A DNA stretch of 55,756 nt from NCBI GenBank assembly GCA_030431475.1, contig JAUIJD010000030.1:1-55756 (forward strand), written 5' to 3'. Below the pieces are notes generated by a model. It did no database searches and was not told the DNA's origin. It saw nothing but the letters and a program-made list of their open reading frames with translations. The position numbers were made by a program, and so were the translations under genes. Position 1 is the stretch's first letter, and each line of letters opens with the position of its first letter. Shown here piece by piece: positions 25,201-33,422 of this stretch. Origin of the DNA: Verrucomicrobiia bacterium. Lineage in GTDB: Bacteria > Verrucomicrobiota > Verrucomicrobiia > Verrucomicrobiales > Akkermansiaceae.

Positions 25201-27790
25201 GACCATCTCCTTCAGCGGACAATCCCTCGACCTGCAGGGCCCCTGGTCGCCCGGCGCGTCGCCACTCGTCGCCTCCAGCTCATCGCTCAACGGCACCGGG
25301 CCCTTGATCACCGACGACGGCGTCGCCCTCACCTCGACGGCCTCGAACTTCAACACCACGACCTCGAACCACGGCGACGCCTCCTTCTCCGGCTCCAACA
25401 CCGCCTACGGCGCCTTCACCAACGAGGCCGACGGATCCCTCACCCTCGCGAACTCCTCCAACATCCGCATCGACGACAACGACTTCACCAACCACGGGCA
25501 GCTCACCTTCGACACCGGCACCTCGCTCATCCGCATCTACGACTTCGACGCCGCCTCCCTCGGCACCTTCGTCAACTCCCCCACCGGAACCTTCACCGCG
25601 GAAGGCACGGGGCAGCGGCGACTCACCTGCAACGTCGACAACCAGGGCCTCTTCGTCCTCAACACCAAGACCGACCTCAACGACCAGAACGCGTCCCATT
25701 CCAACTCCGGCACCATCCACGCCGGCGGTCAGCTCTACGTCTATTACCCCGAGTCGTTCGACAACTCCGGCACCATCACCTCCACCGGCGGCAACCTCTA
25801 CTTCCACGGCAACTTCACCCCCACCTCGTCGTTCTCGAACTCCGGCACCATGACCGTCGAGGACGGATCGACCGTCCAGTACTTCCAGACCGTCGAAAAC
25901 TCCGGCACCGTCCACGTCAACAACGGCACCGCCAACTTCGTCACCGCCTACCTCGGCACCCCCTACTCCGTCACCAACAGCGGCGACATCGTCGTCGCCC
26001 CGGGGGCCACCGCCAGCTTCTACCGATCGGGCGCCAGCGGAACGACCGGCAACCTCGCCCTCGCTCCCGGCTCGACCCTCGCGGGGGGCGGACAGATCAA
26101 CTTCAGCAACACGGCGGTCGACCTCCAGGAGACATGGTCGCCGGGTGCGTCGCCGGTTTCCCTGTCCTCCTCCTCCCTCAACGGAACCGGGCCCTTCATC
26201 ACCGACGACGGCGTCGCCCTCACCTCGACGGCCTCGAACTTCAACACCACGACCTCGAACCACGGCGACGCCTCCTTCTCCGGTTCCAACACCGCCTACG
26301 GCGCCTTCACCAACGAGGCCGACGGATCCCTCACCGTCGCGAACTCCTCCAGCATCCGCATCGACGACAACGACTTCACCAACCACGGGCAGCTCACCTT
26401 CGACACCGGCACCTCGCTCATCCGCATCTACGACTTCGACGCCGCCTCCCTCGGCACCTTCGTCAACTCCCCCACCGGAACCTTCACCGCGGAAGGCACG
26501 GGGCAGCGGCGACTCACCTGCAACGTCGACAACCAGGGCCTCTTCGTCCTCAACACCAAGACCGACCTCAACGACCAGAACGCGTCCCATTCCAACTCCG
26601 GCACCATCCACGCCGGCGGTCAGCTCTACGTCTATTACCCCGAGTCGTTCGACAACTCCGGCACCATCACCTCCACCGGCGGCAACCTCTACTTCTACGG
26701 CAACTTCACCCCCACCTCCTCGTTCTCGAACTCCGGCACCATGACCGTCGAGAACGGATCGACCGTCCAGTATTTCCAGACCGTCGAGAACTCCGGCACC
26801 GTCCACGTCAACAACGGCACCGCCAACTTCGTCACCGCCTACCTCGGCACCTCCTACTCCGTCACCAACAGCGGCACCATCGACGTCGCCCCGGGCGCCA
26901 CCGCCAGCTTCTACCGGTCGGGCGCCAGCGGCATCGGCACCGCGACGAACGAAACCACCGGTCGCCTCACCGGCTCCGGCACGGTGGCCGTGTCCAACAC
27001 CACCTTCACCAACCACGGCACCATCGCCCCGGGCAACTCAACCGGCGTGCTGACGCTCGGCGCCATGAACCACAGCGCGTCGTCGGTCTTCGAGATCGAG
27101 ATCGCCGACGCCTCCGGGCCGGGCAGCGGGCACGACCAAGTCGTGGTCAACGGCAACCTCGCGCTCAACGGCACGCTTGAGATCACCCGCATCGGCGCCT
27201 ACGTCCCCTCGCCCAGCGACTCCTTCGTGATCATGACCTGCACCGGTGAGCTGACCGGTAACTTTGCCTCGGTCGTGCAGTCGGATCCCGCCGGCACCTG
27301 GGAGGTCGAGGTCGACGAGGACAACGACCAGGTCGTGCTGACCTTCGTCGGCGACGGCACGATCGACTACGCCGCCTTCCAGCAGGCCCACTTCACGCCG
27401 ACCGAAATCGCCAACGGCGACGCCGACCCGGAGGTCGACTTCGACGGCGACGGGCTGGCCAACCTGCTCGAATGGATCCACGGCTTCGACCCCACCAGCG
27501 GCGTCCATCCGGTCGCTCCCCTCGTCGTCGAGCGCACCCCGGGCACCCTCGACCTCATCTACCCGGAATCGGCGCTGCTTCCCGAGAACGCCTACAGCGT
27601 GACCGTCCTCACCGACACCGATCTCGCGGGCGGCTTCGCGACCATCCCCGCCCTCGACGTGACGCGCCTTGCCGACACCCCGGTGCCCGGCCTGCCGGAC
27701 GTCCACCGCGTGACCCTCCGCCTCGAGAACGCCAACTGGAACACCGACGACGCCCGCTACTTCCAGCTTGAGTTCGCGGCGACCCCGTAG
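22223..27790 (+). CDS. Giant repetitive secreted beta-solenoid (adhesin-like) protein
   Basis: A 1855-aa protein with a short signal peptide (RPLLLGLAALSPAYG) and an N-terminal WNLGTSGNWSDPSRWGP motif, frequent in autotransporter-associated beta-strand proteins. Most of the body is Ser/Thr/Asn/Gly-rich beta-solenoid with recurrent FDNSG.LTSTGG, FTNEADGSLT and APGSTLGGGG strings. Four near-identical ~296-residue units (residues ~437-1571) sit on ~890-bp DNA repeats, and a fifth divergent unit precedes them. Then FTNHGTIAPGNSTGVLTL introduces an autotransporter-like segment, followed by DFDGDGLANLLEWIHGFDP and the end YFQLEFAATP. No catalytic motif is visible. A surface or matrix role is inferred. 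Copy number may vary between strains. Confidence 0.88.
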   Translation: MNARPLLLGLAALSPAYGLDYFWNLGTSGNWSDPSRWGPLNQVPDGAGNTVELFVDTAGGHVGGPIHTITMDGSYSLDGFTHISDTCQLYASGRTFTINGPSVLDGYQLTFTGGSNYVTNGAFTHSSGHFDLLSSSLSGSGSYTLSGGTATFSAATLSVPVSQSTGGLALQGATVFSSGFSSTGGSVSFDALGNLTLNNTGWSNGGAFTVSASDTTVNFNSNTTPTFTNLPAGTVTFEGGGTGQRRFYHHLDNQGAFNVNTPVQLLTSNGTHTNSGTLTAPADFSTNTIESFDNSGNLTSTGGALSIIGNLSGTSSFDNSGTVTVANGLDLRFFVDYENSGTIDVDGGHAGILTAYYGTSHTFTNAGDIDAAPGTTVSFSPFSWGTGQIVLAPGSTLGGGGTISFNSQAVDLQGPWSPGTSPLIASSSSLNGTGPLTIANGSSLTSTDSNFGTTTSNHGDASFSGSNNTTNGAFTNEADGSLTLENGARLRIHDNDLTNHGQIDFASGTGQSYFYENNASSLGSFINAPTGSVIIEGTGTRRLRCNTDNQGQITLNTRTDYDSSGGVHSNSGTITAAGQFYLTSAESFDNSGDLTSTGGYLNIVGNLSPTSAFSNSGTVTAANGLLLRNFHSYDNSGTLDIDGGSAVVSTTYYGTPLPFTNTGDIDVAPGASISFSPVSSGTGPITLAPGSTLGGGGTISFNSQAVDLQGPWSPGASQLVTSSSSLNGTGPLTIANGSSLTSTDSNFGTTTSNHGDASFSGSNNTTNGAFTNEADGSLTLENGARLRIHDNDLTNHGQIDFASGTGQSYFYENNTSSLGSFVNAPTGSVIIEGTGTRRLRCNTDNQGQITLNTRTDFDSSGGVHSNSGTITAAGQFYLASAESFDNSGDLTSTGGYLNIVGNLSPTSAFSNSGTVTAANGLLLRNFQSYDNSGTLDIDGGSAVVSTAYYGTPLPFTNTGDIDVAPGASISFSPVSSGTGPITLAPGSTLGGGGTISFSGQSLDLQGPWSPGASPLVASSSSLNGTGPLITDDGVALTSTASNFNTTTSNHGDASFSGSNTAYGAFTNEADGSLTLANSSNIRIDDNDFTNHGQLTFDTGTSLIRIYDFDAASLGTFVNSPTGTFTAEGTGQRRLTCNVDNQGLFVLNTKTDLNDQNASHSNSGTIHAGGQLYVYYPESFDNSGTITSTGGNLYFHGNFTPTSSFSNSGTMTVEDGSTVQYFQTVENSGTVHVNNGTANFVTAYLGTPYSVTNSGDIVVAPGATASFYRSGASGTTGNLALAPGSTLAGGGQINFSNTAVDLQETWSPGASPVSLSSSSLNGTGPFITDDGVALTSTASNFNTTTSNHGDASFSGSNTAYGAFTNEADGSLTVANSSSIRIDDNDFTNHGQLTFDTGTSLIRIYDFDAASLGTFVNSPTGTFTAEGTGQRRLTCNVDNQGLFVLNTKTDLNDQNASHSNSGTIHAGGQLYVYYPESFDNSGTITSTGGNLYFYGNFTPTSSFSNSGTMTVENGSTVQYFQTVENSGTVHVNNGTANFVTAYLGTSYSVTNSGTIDVAPGATASFYRSGASGIGTATNETTGRLTGSGTVAVSNTTFTNHGTIAPGNSTGVLTLGAMNHSASSVFEIEIADASGPGSGHDQVVVNGNLALNGTLEITRIGAYVPSPSDSFVIMTCTGELTGNFASVVQSDPAGTWEVEVDEDNDQVVLTFVGDGTIDYAAFQQAHFTPTEIANGDADPEVDFDGDGLANLLEWIHGFDPTSGVHPVAPLVVERTPGTLDLIYPESALLPENAYSVTVLTDTDLAGGFATIPALDVTRLADTPVPGLPDVHRVTLRLENANWNTDDARYFQLEFAATP
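23531..25306 (+). repeat. Tandem 888-bp repeat pair (A1, A2)
   Basis: A1 (23531-24418) and A2 (24419-25306) start with the same ACCATCGCCAACGGCAGCTC string and are nearly identical through most of their length, with scattered substitutions and no frame change (296 codons each). The 3' end of A2 diverges toward the B units. Confidence 0.9.
25307..26935 (+). repeat. Tandem 891-bp repeat pair (B1, B2)
   Basis: B1 (25307-26197) and B2 (26198 to about 26935) start at ATCACCGACGACGG and are almost identical until about 26935, where B2 runs into the unique C-terminal region. The offset of 891 bases is 297 codons. B units share the protein pattern of the A units but differ clearly in DNA. Confidence 0.88.
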
Positions 27791-27836
27791 CCCTTCTCGA
27801 TTGAAGTCGCGCGTGGAATCGGTTCCCCTCCGGGGG

Positions 27837-28133
27837 ATGGATGCCGACACCCTTGCCCGATCCGCAGCCCGCGAGGCGCAGCTGCCCACCGGCCTCACGC
27901 TCACCGAGAAGACCCTCTGGCTGGCCAAGGCCGGCCACTGGTCGGAGGCCCACGAACTCTGCCAGGACCTCCCCGATCCCGGCGGCGCGTGGATCCATGC
28001 CTGGCTCCACCGCGAAGAAGGCGACCACGGCAACGCCCGTTACTGGTATGCCCGCGCCGGAAAGACCGCGACCCCCGCCGGCGCCTCGCTCGAGGAAGAG
28101 TGGTTCGACATCGCCCGGACCCTGCTTTCCTGA
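27837..28133 (+). CDS. Small helical hypothetical protein
   Basis: A 98-aa protein starting MDADTLARSAAREAQLPTGLTLTEKTLWLAKAGHWSEAHELCQDL. The helical pattern with WLAKAGHWSEAHELCQ and GDHGNARYWYARAG resembles one or two TPR-like hairpins. No signal peptide. The stop (TGA 28131-28133) directly abuts the ATG of the following sulfatase, so the two are probably translationally coupled. Function unknown; similar small proteins of this WLAK-GHWSEAH type occur in related genomes by my recollection only. Confidence 0.72.
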   Translation: MDADTLARSAAREAQLPTGLTLTEKTLWLAKAGHWSEAHELCQDLPDPGGAWIHAWLHREEGDHGNARYWYARAGKTATPAGASLEEEWFDIARTLLS

Positions 28134-29570
28134 ATGAGGGTCCTCCTGGCCAGCCTGCTGCTCCTTGGACAGGCCGTCGCCGCGCCGAACGTACTGCTGA
28201 TCGGCATCGACGACCTCAACGACTGGATCGGCTGCCTCGACGGTCACCCGCAGGTCCGCACGCCGCACCTCGACCGCCTCGCCGCCAGCGGCACGCTTTT
28301 CACCAACGCCCACTGCCAGGCACCGCTGTGCAATCCCTCGCGGACCTCGCTGATGACCGGGAGACGGCCGACCACCACCGGCATCTACGGCCTCGCGCCC
28401 TGGTTCCGGTCGGTGCCCGAGCTGCGCGAGATCGTTTCGCTGCCGCAGGCCTTCCACCAGGCGGGCTACCGGACCGCCGTCGCCGGGAAAATCTACCACA
28501 CCTATCCGCCGAAGCGGGACCGACCCGCCGAGTTCGACGACTACGGACCGGCCTGCCACTTCGGGCCGCTGCCCGACACCAAGCTCGTCGAGACGCCGTC
28601 GCCGCTCCGCCTCGTCGACTGGGGCGTGTTCCCCGAAAGCGACGAGCAGCAGAACGACCACGCCATCGCAAGCTGGGCGGTGGAATTCCTCGACCGCGAA
28701 CCCACGTGCCCCTTTTTCCTCGGGGTCGGCTTCGGCCGCCCGCACGTCCCCTGTTTCGCCTCGCAGGCCTGGTTCGACCTCTACCCGGCCGGCACGCTGA
28801 AGATGCCGGCGTGGCTCGAGAACGACCGTGACGACGTCCCCGACTTCGCCTGGAAGCTCCACTGGCACCTGCCCGAGCCGCGGCTGGAATGGCTGCGGGA
28901 TTCGGACCAGTGGCGGCCGCTGGTCCGCGCCTACCTCGCCTCGACCTCCTTCGTCGACTCGCAGGTCGGCCGCGTGCTCGAGGCCCTGCATCGCTCCCCG
29001 GCGGCGGACGACACCATCGTCGTTCTCTTTTCCGACCACGGCTGGCATCTCGGGGAAAAGGGCATCAGCGGCAAGAACACGCTCTGGGAACGCTCGACGC
29101 GGGTCCCGCTCGTGATCGCCGGTCCGGGCATCCCGCCGCGTCAGCGGTGCCGGCAACCCGTCGAGCTGCTCGACCTCTACCCGACCCTGCTCGACCTCGC
29201 CGGTCTCGACGCCGACCCCGCGCTGGAAGGGCTTTCCCTGCGACCCCTGATCGCCGATCCCGACGAGCCGCGGCGTCCGGCGCTCACCACCCACAACCCC
29301 GGCAACCACTCGATTCGCGACCGCCGCTGGCGGTACATCCGCTACGCCGACGGATCGGAAGAGCTCTACGACCATCAGGCCGACCCGCACGAGTGGCACA
29401 ACCTCGCCGGCATGCCGGAGCACCAATCCACCATCCAGCGGCTGCGGGCGCATCTTCCGCGAGCCGAGGCGGAACACGCCCCCGGATCGTCGGGCCGGAT
29501 TCTCGACCGGAGGAACGGAAGCTGGCGATGGGAGGGCAAGCCGATCGACTCACTCCCGAAAAGCCGGTGA
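28134..29570 (+). CDS. Secreted sulfatase (iduronate-2-sulfatase-like)
   Basis: A 478-aa protein with signal peptide (VLLASLLLLGQAVAA). PNVLLIGIDDLNDWIGCL supplies the first metal Asp pair in the form typical of iduronate-2-sulfatases. The formylglycine site is CNPSRTSLMTG (Cys near residue 66), then GKIYH, FGRPHVP, and FSDHGWHLGEKG with the second metal site. Length and motif order are complete for a single-domain sulfatase, with none of the extra C-terminal modules of the larger sulfatase at 11744. Together with the lyase at 19219 it suggests use of a sulfated uronate-containing glycan (inference). Confidence 0.93.
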   Translation: MRVLLASLLLLGQAVAAPNVLLIGIDDLNDWIGCLDGHPQVRTPHLDRLAASGTLFTNAHCQAPLCNPSRTSLMTGRRPTTTGIYGLAPWFRSVPELREIVSLPQAFHQAGYRTAVAGKIYHTYPPKRDRPAEFDDYGPACHFGPLPDTKLVETPSPLRLVDWGVFPESDEQQNDHAIASWAVEFLDREPTCPFFLGVGFGRPHVPCFASQAWFDLYPAGTLKMPAWLENDRDDVPDFAWKLHWHLPEPRLEWLRDSDQWRPLVRAYLASTSFVDSQVGRVLEALHRSPAADDTIVVLFSDHGWHLGEKGISGKNTLWERSTRVPLVIAGPGIPPRQRCRQPVELLDLYPTLLDLAGLDADPALEGLSLRPLIADPDEPRRPALTTHNPGNHSIRDRRWRYIRYADGSEELYDHQADPHEWHNLAGMPEHQSTIQRLRAHLPRAEAEHAPGSSGRILDRRNGSWRWEGKPIDSLPKSR

Positions 29571-29578
29571 GGCCGGGG

Positions 29579-29755
29579 TCAGTAGGTCGGCACCGCCTCC
29601 TGCTCCTGGGCCTTCTCCGAGCCGTCGAAGTTCCGGCCATGGGAAACGTGCTCCATGCCCTGGCCCAGCTGGCGCATGTCGCGCCCCACTCCGATCATCG
29701 TGTTGCACGAGCTCAGCCCGAGCACCAACAGTGCCGCGATCGCGAACGTCTTCAT
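29579..29755 (-). CDS. Entericidin-like small lipoprotein
   Basis: A 58-aa protein, MKTFAIAALLVLGLSSCNTMIG, with a lipobox LSSC at residues 14-17. The mature part has VGRDMRQLGQGMEHV, like the conserved G.D....G..I helix of entericidin A/B. The start at 29755 is chosen because the lipoprotein signal begins there. It converges on the sulfatase stop with only 8 bases between. Entericidins are small envelope lipoproteins with toxin/antidote roles in enterobacteria; that role should not be assumed here. Confidence 0.8.
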   Translation of the reverse strand: MKTFAIAALLVLGLSSCNTMIGVGRDMRQLGQGMEHVSHGRNFDGSEKAQEQEAVPTY

Positions 29756-29832
29756 GAGCCGAATTCCTACCACTCCGTTGCCCCAAATCAACCGGAATTG
29801 TTCGGCTTCCTTAACAAATCGGGGCGACCTCT

Positions 29833-30960
29833 CTACGGCCCGCGCAGCTCGCGCCGCATTTCGGAGACCTTGCCGCGGAGCTGGTGGAACTCGTCGCGCA
29901 GGGCCTCGACGGCGCGGCGCTCATTGCCCTCGGGCGTGTGCTCGAGAAGTTTCGCGAAGGCCGCCAGTCCCTCGTTCTGCAGGCTCAGGCAGCGCTTGAG
30001 CAGGGCCAGCACGAAACCGGTCTCCCGCTCGTAGTCCCCGCACAACGCCCCGGCGAGCTTCGCCGCCACCTGGCCGGCCAGGCTGGCGACCTCCGCCGCC
30101 CGCTCGTCCTCGCGGTCGAGCATCGTGAAGGCGCGCACCGCGAGGTCCTCGGCCTCCTGAATCAAGGGATGCTCGTCCTCCTCGTCGGCGAGCTCGAAAT
30201 CGTCGAGGTCCTCCAGCCACACCGGCTCGTCCTCCTCCTCTTTCCGGCCTTCGTCCTTCTCGGCCATCGCCTCCAGCAGCCCGTCCCAGCCCATCACGAA
30301 GGCCTCCTTCCGCTCGGCGTCCGGGTCGTTCATGTACTTCTCGAGCACCTCCTGGTAGGCATCGGTCAGGCGGTCGCTCTCCTTGAGCCGCTTCTCCCAC
30401 TCGAACTCGTCGTCCTCCACCCCGTCCGGCCGGTCCGGCTTCGGCGGACGGCGGTCGATCATCCGCTCGAGGAAATCCCGCATCGCCTGCAGGTTCGCCA
30501 GCTTCTGCGCCTCCTCGGCGTCGCCGTCCATGCGCCAGGCGTGATCGGACAGCTCCAGCTCGAAGTCGGTCGTCTCGATCACCACCCGCCCGTCGGTCTC
30601 GCTGAACCACTCGATGTAGAGCGTGTTCTTCCACACCTCGGCCGGCTGCTCACCGGCGGCACGGGCCTCCAGATAGTCCTCGATCGGCCCGACCGGCACC
30701 CGGCATTTCCTCGAGGCGGTCATGTCGCCCACCACGCCGCTCTGGGTCCGGTGCAGCTCGACGTGCTCGGTGGCCTCCGGATTGCGGAACTTCAGCCGCG
30801 CTCCGGCCAGATCCCGCCAGCAATCGCCGGCGAGGTCGAGCGTGACCGGATCGGCCCGGCCGAGCAGCCAGATCCAGCCCGTGGTGCGGCCCTCGACGGA
30901 ATTGTCGATTTCGCCGCGGACCACCGCACGCTCGATCCGATTTGCCACGCTCCGGAGCAT
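29833..30960 (-). CDS. Acidic hypothetical cytosolic protein
   Basis: A 375-aa protein with no signal or membrane segment. The N-terminal ~140 residues look beta-rich (TGWIWLLGRADPVTLDLAGDCW, VELHRTQSGVVGDMT, LYIEWFSETDGRVVIETTDFELELS). The C-terminal ~230 residues are helical and very acidic (EKDEGRKEEEDEPVWLEDLDDFELADEEDEHP) and end in an amphipathic helix (RDEFHQLRGKVSEMRREL). The family is not recognised. It is divergent from rseP, sharing the 160-base promoter region. Confidence 0.75.
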   Translation of the reverse strand: MLRSVANRIERAVVRGEIDNSVEGRTTGWIWLLGRADPVTLDLAGDCWRDLAGARLKFRNPEATEHVELHRTQSGVVGDMTASRKCRVPVGPIEDYLEARAAGEQPAEVWKNTLYIEWFSETDGRVVIETTDFELELSDHAWRMDGDAEEAQKLANLQAMRDFLERMIDRRPPKPDRPDGVEDDEFEWEKRLKESDRLTDAYQEVLEKYMNDPDAERKEAFVMGWDGLLEAMAEKDEGRKEEEDEPVWLEDLDDFELADEEDEHPLIQEAEDLAVRAFTMLDREDERAAEVASLAGQVAAKLAGALCGDYERETGFVLALLKRCLSLQNEGLAAFAKLLEHTPEGNERRAVEALRDEFHQLRGKVSEMRRELRGP

Positions 30961-31079
30961 GGAAAAGCTCCACCGGGGGCGTCAATGCTGTTGGAGGAAT
31001 CCCATCATCCGCCATCCCGACCCGTCGTCCACGCCCCCGACCCTCCGGACTCCCCCGCTATCCCGTGTGTTTTAACGAC

Positions 31080-31107
31080 TTGAAGCCTCGGGGGTCGCCC
31101 GTAGGCT
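31080..31107 (+). promoter_or_regulatory. Candidate sigma70-like promoter of rseP-truA
   Basis: TTGAAG (31080-31085) and TAGGCT (31102-31107) with a 16-base spacer, 12 bases before the rseP ATG. It would imply a very short leader. This is pattern only, so it may be chance. Confidence 0.3.
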
Positions 31108-31119
31108 GCGCGCGTTCTC

Positions 31120-32574
31120 ATGCTCGACCCCGGCCCGCTCACCACCGCCCTGCTCATCTTCCTGGTGATCATGATTTTCAATCTGATCATCTTCGTCCAC
31201 GAGCTCGGCCACTTCTGGGCCGCGAAATGGCGGGGACTGAAGATCGACCGCTTCCAGATCTGGTTCGGCAAGCCGATCTGGAGCAAGACCATCAACGGCG
31301 TCCAGTACGGCCTCGGGTGGATCCCCGCCGGCGGCTTCGTCGCGCTGCCCCAGATGGCGCCGATGGAGGCCATCGAGGGCGACAACCGCGAGAATGCCGA
31401 GCCCCTCCCGCCGATCTCCCCGCTCGACAAGATCATCGTCGCCTTCGCCGGTCCCTTCTTTTCCTTCCTGCTCGCCTTTGTCTCGGCCGCCATCCTGTGG
31501 CAGATCGGCAAGCCGGTGGATGTCGTCCCCACCACCACCGTCGGCTGGGTCAAGGTCGGCAGCCCGGCGGAGAAGGCCGGCTTCCAGCGCGGCGACAAGA
31601 TCCTCGAGATCGACGGCAACCCGGTCGAAACCTGGAACCTGCCGCTCGACAGCGTGTTCATGAACGTGGTCACCAGCCGCGGCGACCGCATCCCCTTCAC
31701 CGTCGAGCGCGAGGGCGCCGGGCAGGTCAACCTGGTCTCGGAGTTCGAGATCGAGAAGACCAGCTGGTGGCAACGCAAGAAGACCCGCGAGGTCGGCCTC
31801 TACCCGATGGCGCCCGAAGGCGAGATCTCGGTGCAGGCGCTCTCGGAGGACTCGAACGCCCCCGCCCACCGGGCCGGGCTGGAAGCCGGGGACGTGCTGC
31901 TGGAAATCGACGGACAGGAGGTCTTCCAGTTCGACCAGGTGCTCGACCTCATCGAGAGCAGCGAGGGCCGCGAGATGGCCTTCAAGATCCGCCGCGACGA
32001 CCGCGAGATGACGCTTCCGATCACCCCGGTGCAGCCCGTCGACAAGAACGCCAAGCCCGATGACAAACCGCTGGGCTACAAGATCGGCGTCATCTTCGAC
32101 GCACCGAATCTCGGCCACCGCGAGTGGCGCCACCCCAACCCGATCCAGCAGAGCGTCGACACGCTGCGCACGATGTGGATCACCGTCACCAGCGTGGCCT
32201 CGCCGAAGTCGAGCATCGGCATCCAGCACCTCAGCGGACCGGTCGGGATCGGCAAGATCCAGTATTTCTCGCTGCTCATGGACCATCCCTTCCACCGCAT
32301 CCTCGGGTTCATGGTGCTGATCAACATCAACCTCGCCCTGCTCAACCTGCTGCCCTTCCCGGTGCTCGATGGCGGGCACATCACCATCGCCACCATGGAA
32401 GCCATCGCCCGCCGCCCGGTGAACGTGAAGTTCCTCGAGGTGCTCCAGCTCGGCTTCGTCTTCCTGCTCTTCGGCATCATGATCTACGTGACCTCGAAGG
32501 ACGTGGTGGACGACTTCGGCATGGGTGGCGGCGGGTCCCCGGACATCTCCTTCCCCGCGCCGGGAGGCGGCTGA
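31120..32574 (+). CDS. rseP: RIP metalloprotease RseP (site-2 protease)
   Basis: A 484-aa inner-membrane zinc protease for regulated intramembrane proteolysis. HELGH at residues 27-31 lies in the first helix (LLIFLVIMIFNLIIFVHELGHFWAAK). GWIPAGGFV follows, then a second helix (DKIIVAFAGPFFSFLLAFVSAAIL). Two PDZ domains follow (VKVGSPAEKAGFQRGDKILEIDG and PAHRAGLEAGDVLLEIDGQEV). The C-terminal helix pair includes NLLPFPVLDGGH with the zinc Asp. The length is slightly above the usual ~450. Often next to dxr; here followed by truA with 5 bases between. Its anti-sigma substrate is not in the window. Confidence 0.96.
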   Translation: MLDPGPLTTALLIFLVIMIFNLIIFVHELGHFWAAKWRGLKIDRFQIWFGKPIWSKTINGVQYGLGWIPAGGFVALPQMAPMEAIEGDNRENAEPLPPISPLDKIIVAFAGPFFSFLLAFVSAAILWQIGKPVDVVPTTTVGWVKVGSPAEKAGFQRGDKILEIDGNPVETWNLPLDSVFMNVVTSRGDRIPFTVEREGAGQVNLVSEFEIEKTSWWQRKKTREVGLYPMAPEGEISVQALSEDSNAPAHRAGLEAGDVLLEIDGQEVFQFDQVLDLIESSEGREMAFKIRRDDREMTLPITPVQPVDKNAKPDDKPLGYKIGVIFDAPNLGHREWRHPNPIQQSVDTLRTMWITVTSVASPKSSIGIQHLSGPVGIGKIQYFSLLMDHPFHRILGFMVLININLALLNLLPFPVLDGGHITIATMEAIARRPVNVKFLEVLQLGFVFLLFGIMIYVTSKDVVDDFGMGGGGSPDISFPAPGGG

Positions 32575-32579
32575 GACCG

Positions 32580-33341
32580 ATGCGCCTCAAGCTCACCCTC
32601 GCCTACGACGGACGACCGCACGACGGCTGGCAGTCCCAGCCCGGCGGCAACACCGTCCAGGATCTGCTGCAGGCCGCCGCCTCGGCGGTCGCCAAGGAGC
32701 CGGTGCGCGTCCACGGCTCCGGCCGCACCGATGCCGGCGTCCACGCCCTCGCCCAGGTCGCGCACCTCGACGCCCCGGAAGGGCTCACGATGAACCCCTT
32801 CAACTGGGTCCCGGCGCTGAACACCAAGCTGCCCGCCAGCATCCGCGTGCTCACCGCCGAGGAGGTCGCGCCGGATTTCCACGCCCGCTTTTCCGCCACC
32901 GGGAAGACCTACCGCTACGAGATCAGCAGCGAGCCGGTGCTGTCGCCGTTCCGCGCCGGGCGGGCGTGGCACGTCCCCCGTCAGTTCGACCCGATGCAGC
33001 TCGAGGCCGCGCTGCAGCTCACGCTCGGCCGCCACGATTTCGAGGCCTTCGCCGCGAGACGCGGCAACGAGACCGAGGACACCGACCACCACCGCACGAT
33101 CACCCGCGCCACCCTCGAGCCGCTCGACCACGGCTGGCGCCTCACGTGGAGCGGCGACGGTTTCCTCTACAAGATGGTCCGCCTGCTCACCGGCGCCGTC
33201 GTCCAGGTCGCCGGCGGGCGGCTGCGTCTCGACGACTTCGCCACCTACCTCGACCAGGCCGACGGCCTCCCCCACGGCCGCTCAAGCTTCTGCGCGCCGG
33301 CCGACGGCCTCTACCTCGAGTCGGTGGACTACGGCATGTAG
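32580..33341 (+). CDS. truA: tRNA pseudouridine(38-40) synthase TruA
   Basis: A 253-aa cytosolic enzyme that isomerises uridines 38-40 in the tRNA anticodon stem. MRLKLTLAYDGRPHDGWQSQP opens the fold. GSGRTDAGVHALAQVAHLD contains the catalytic Asp, FHARFSATGKTYRYEI and FEAFAARRG follow, and FLYKMVRLLTGAVVQVAGGR closes the active site. Length is normal. The ATG at 32580 lies five bases after the rseP stop, so the pair is probably one transcript. Confidence 0.96.
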   Translation: MRLKLTLAYDGRPHDGWQSQPGGNTVQDLLQAAASAVAKEPVRVHGSGRTDAGVHALAQVAHLDAPEGLTMNPFNWVPALNTKLPASIRVLTAEEVAPDFHARFSATGKTYRYEISSEPVLSPFRAGRAWHVPRQFDPMQLEAALQLTLGRHDFEAFAARRGNETEDTDHHRTITRATLEPLDHGWRLTWSGDGFLYKMVRLLTGAVVQVAGGRLRLDDFATYLDQADGLPHGRSSFCAPADGLYLESVDYGM

Positions 33342-33400
33342 CTCGGATCGGACGCCCCGGCCGACCTCCCCGCCGACACGCCTCTCCCGACTGCATCCCA

Positions 33401-33422
33401 GGACGAGCGAGGGCGCTCGTCC
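33401..33422. terminator. Perfect hairpin between convergent truA and FMN reductase genes
   Basis: GGACGAGCG-AGGG-CGCTCGTCC forms a 9-bp perfect stem with a 4-base loop, immediately before the stop of the minus-strand gene. No T-run follows on either strand, so it may be a bidirectional terminator or a dispersed hairpin repeat. Confidence 0.5.
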
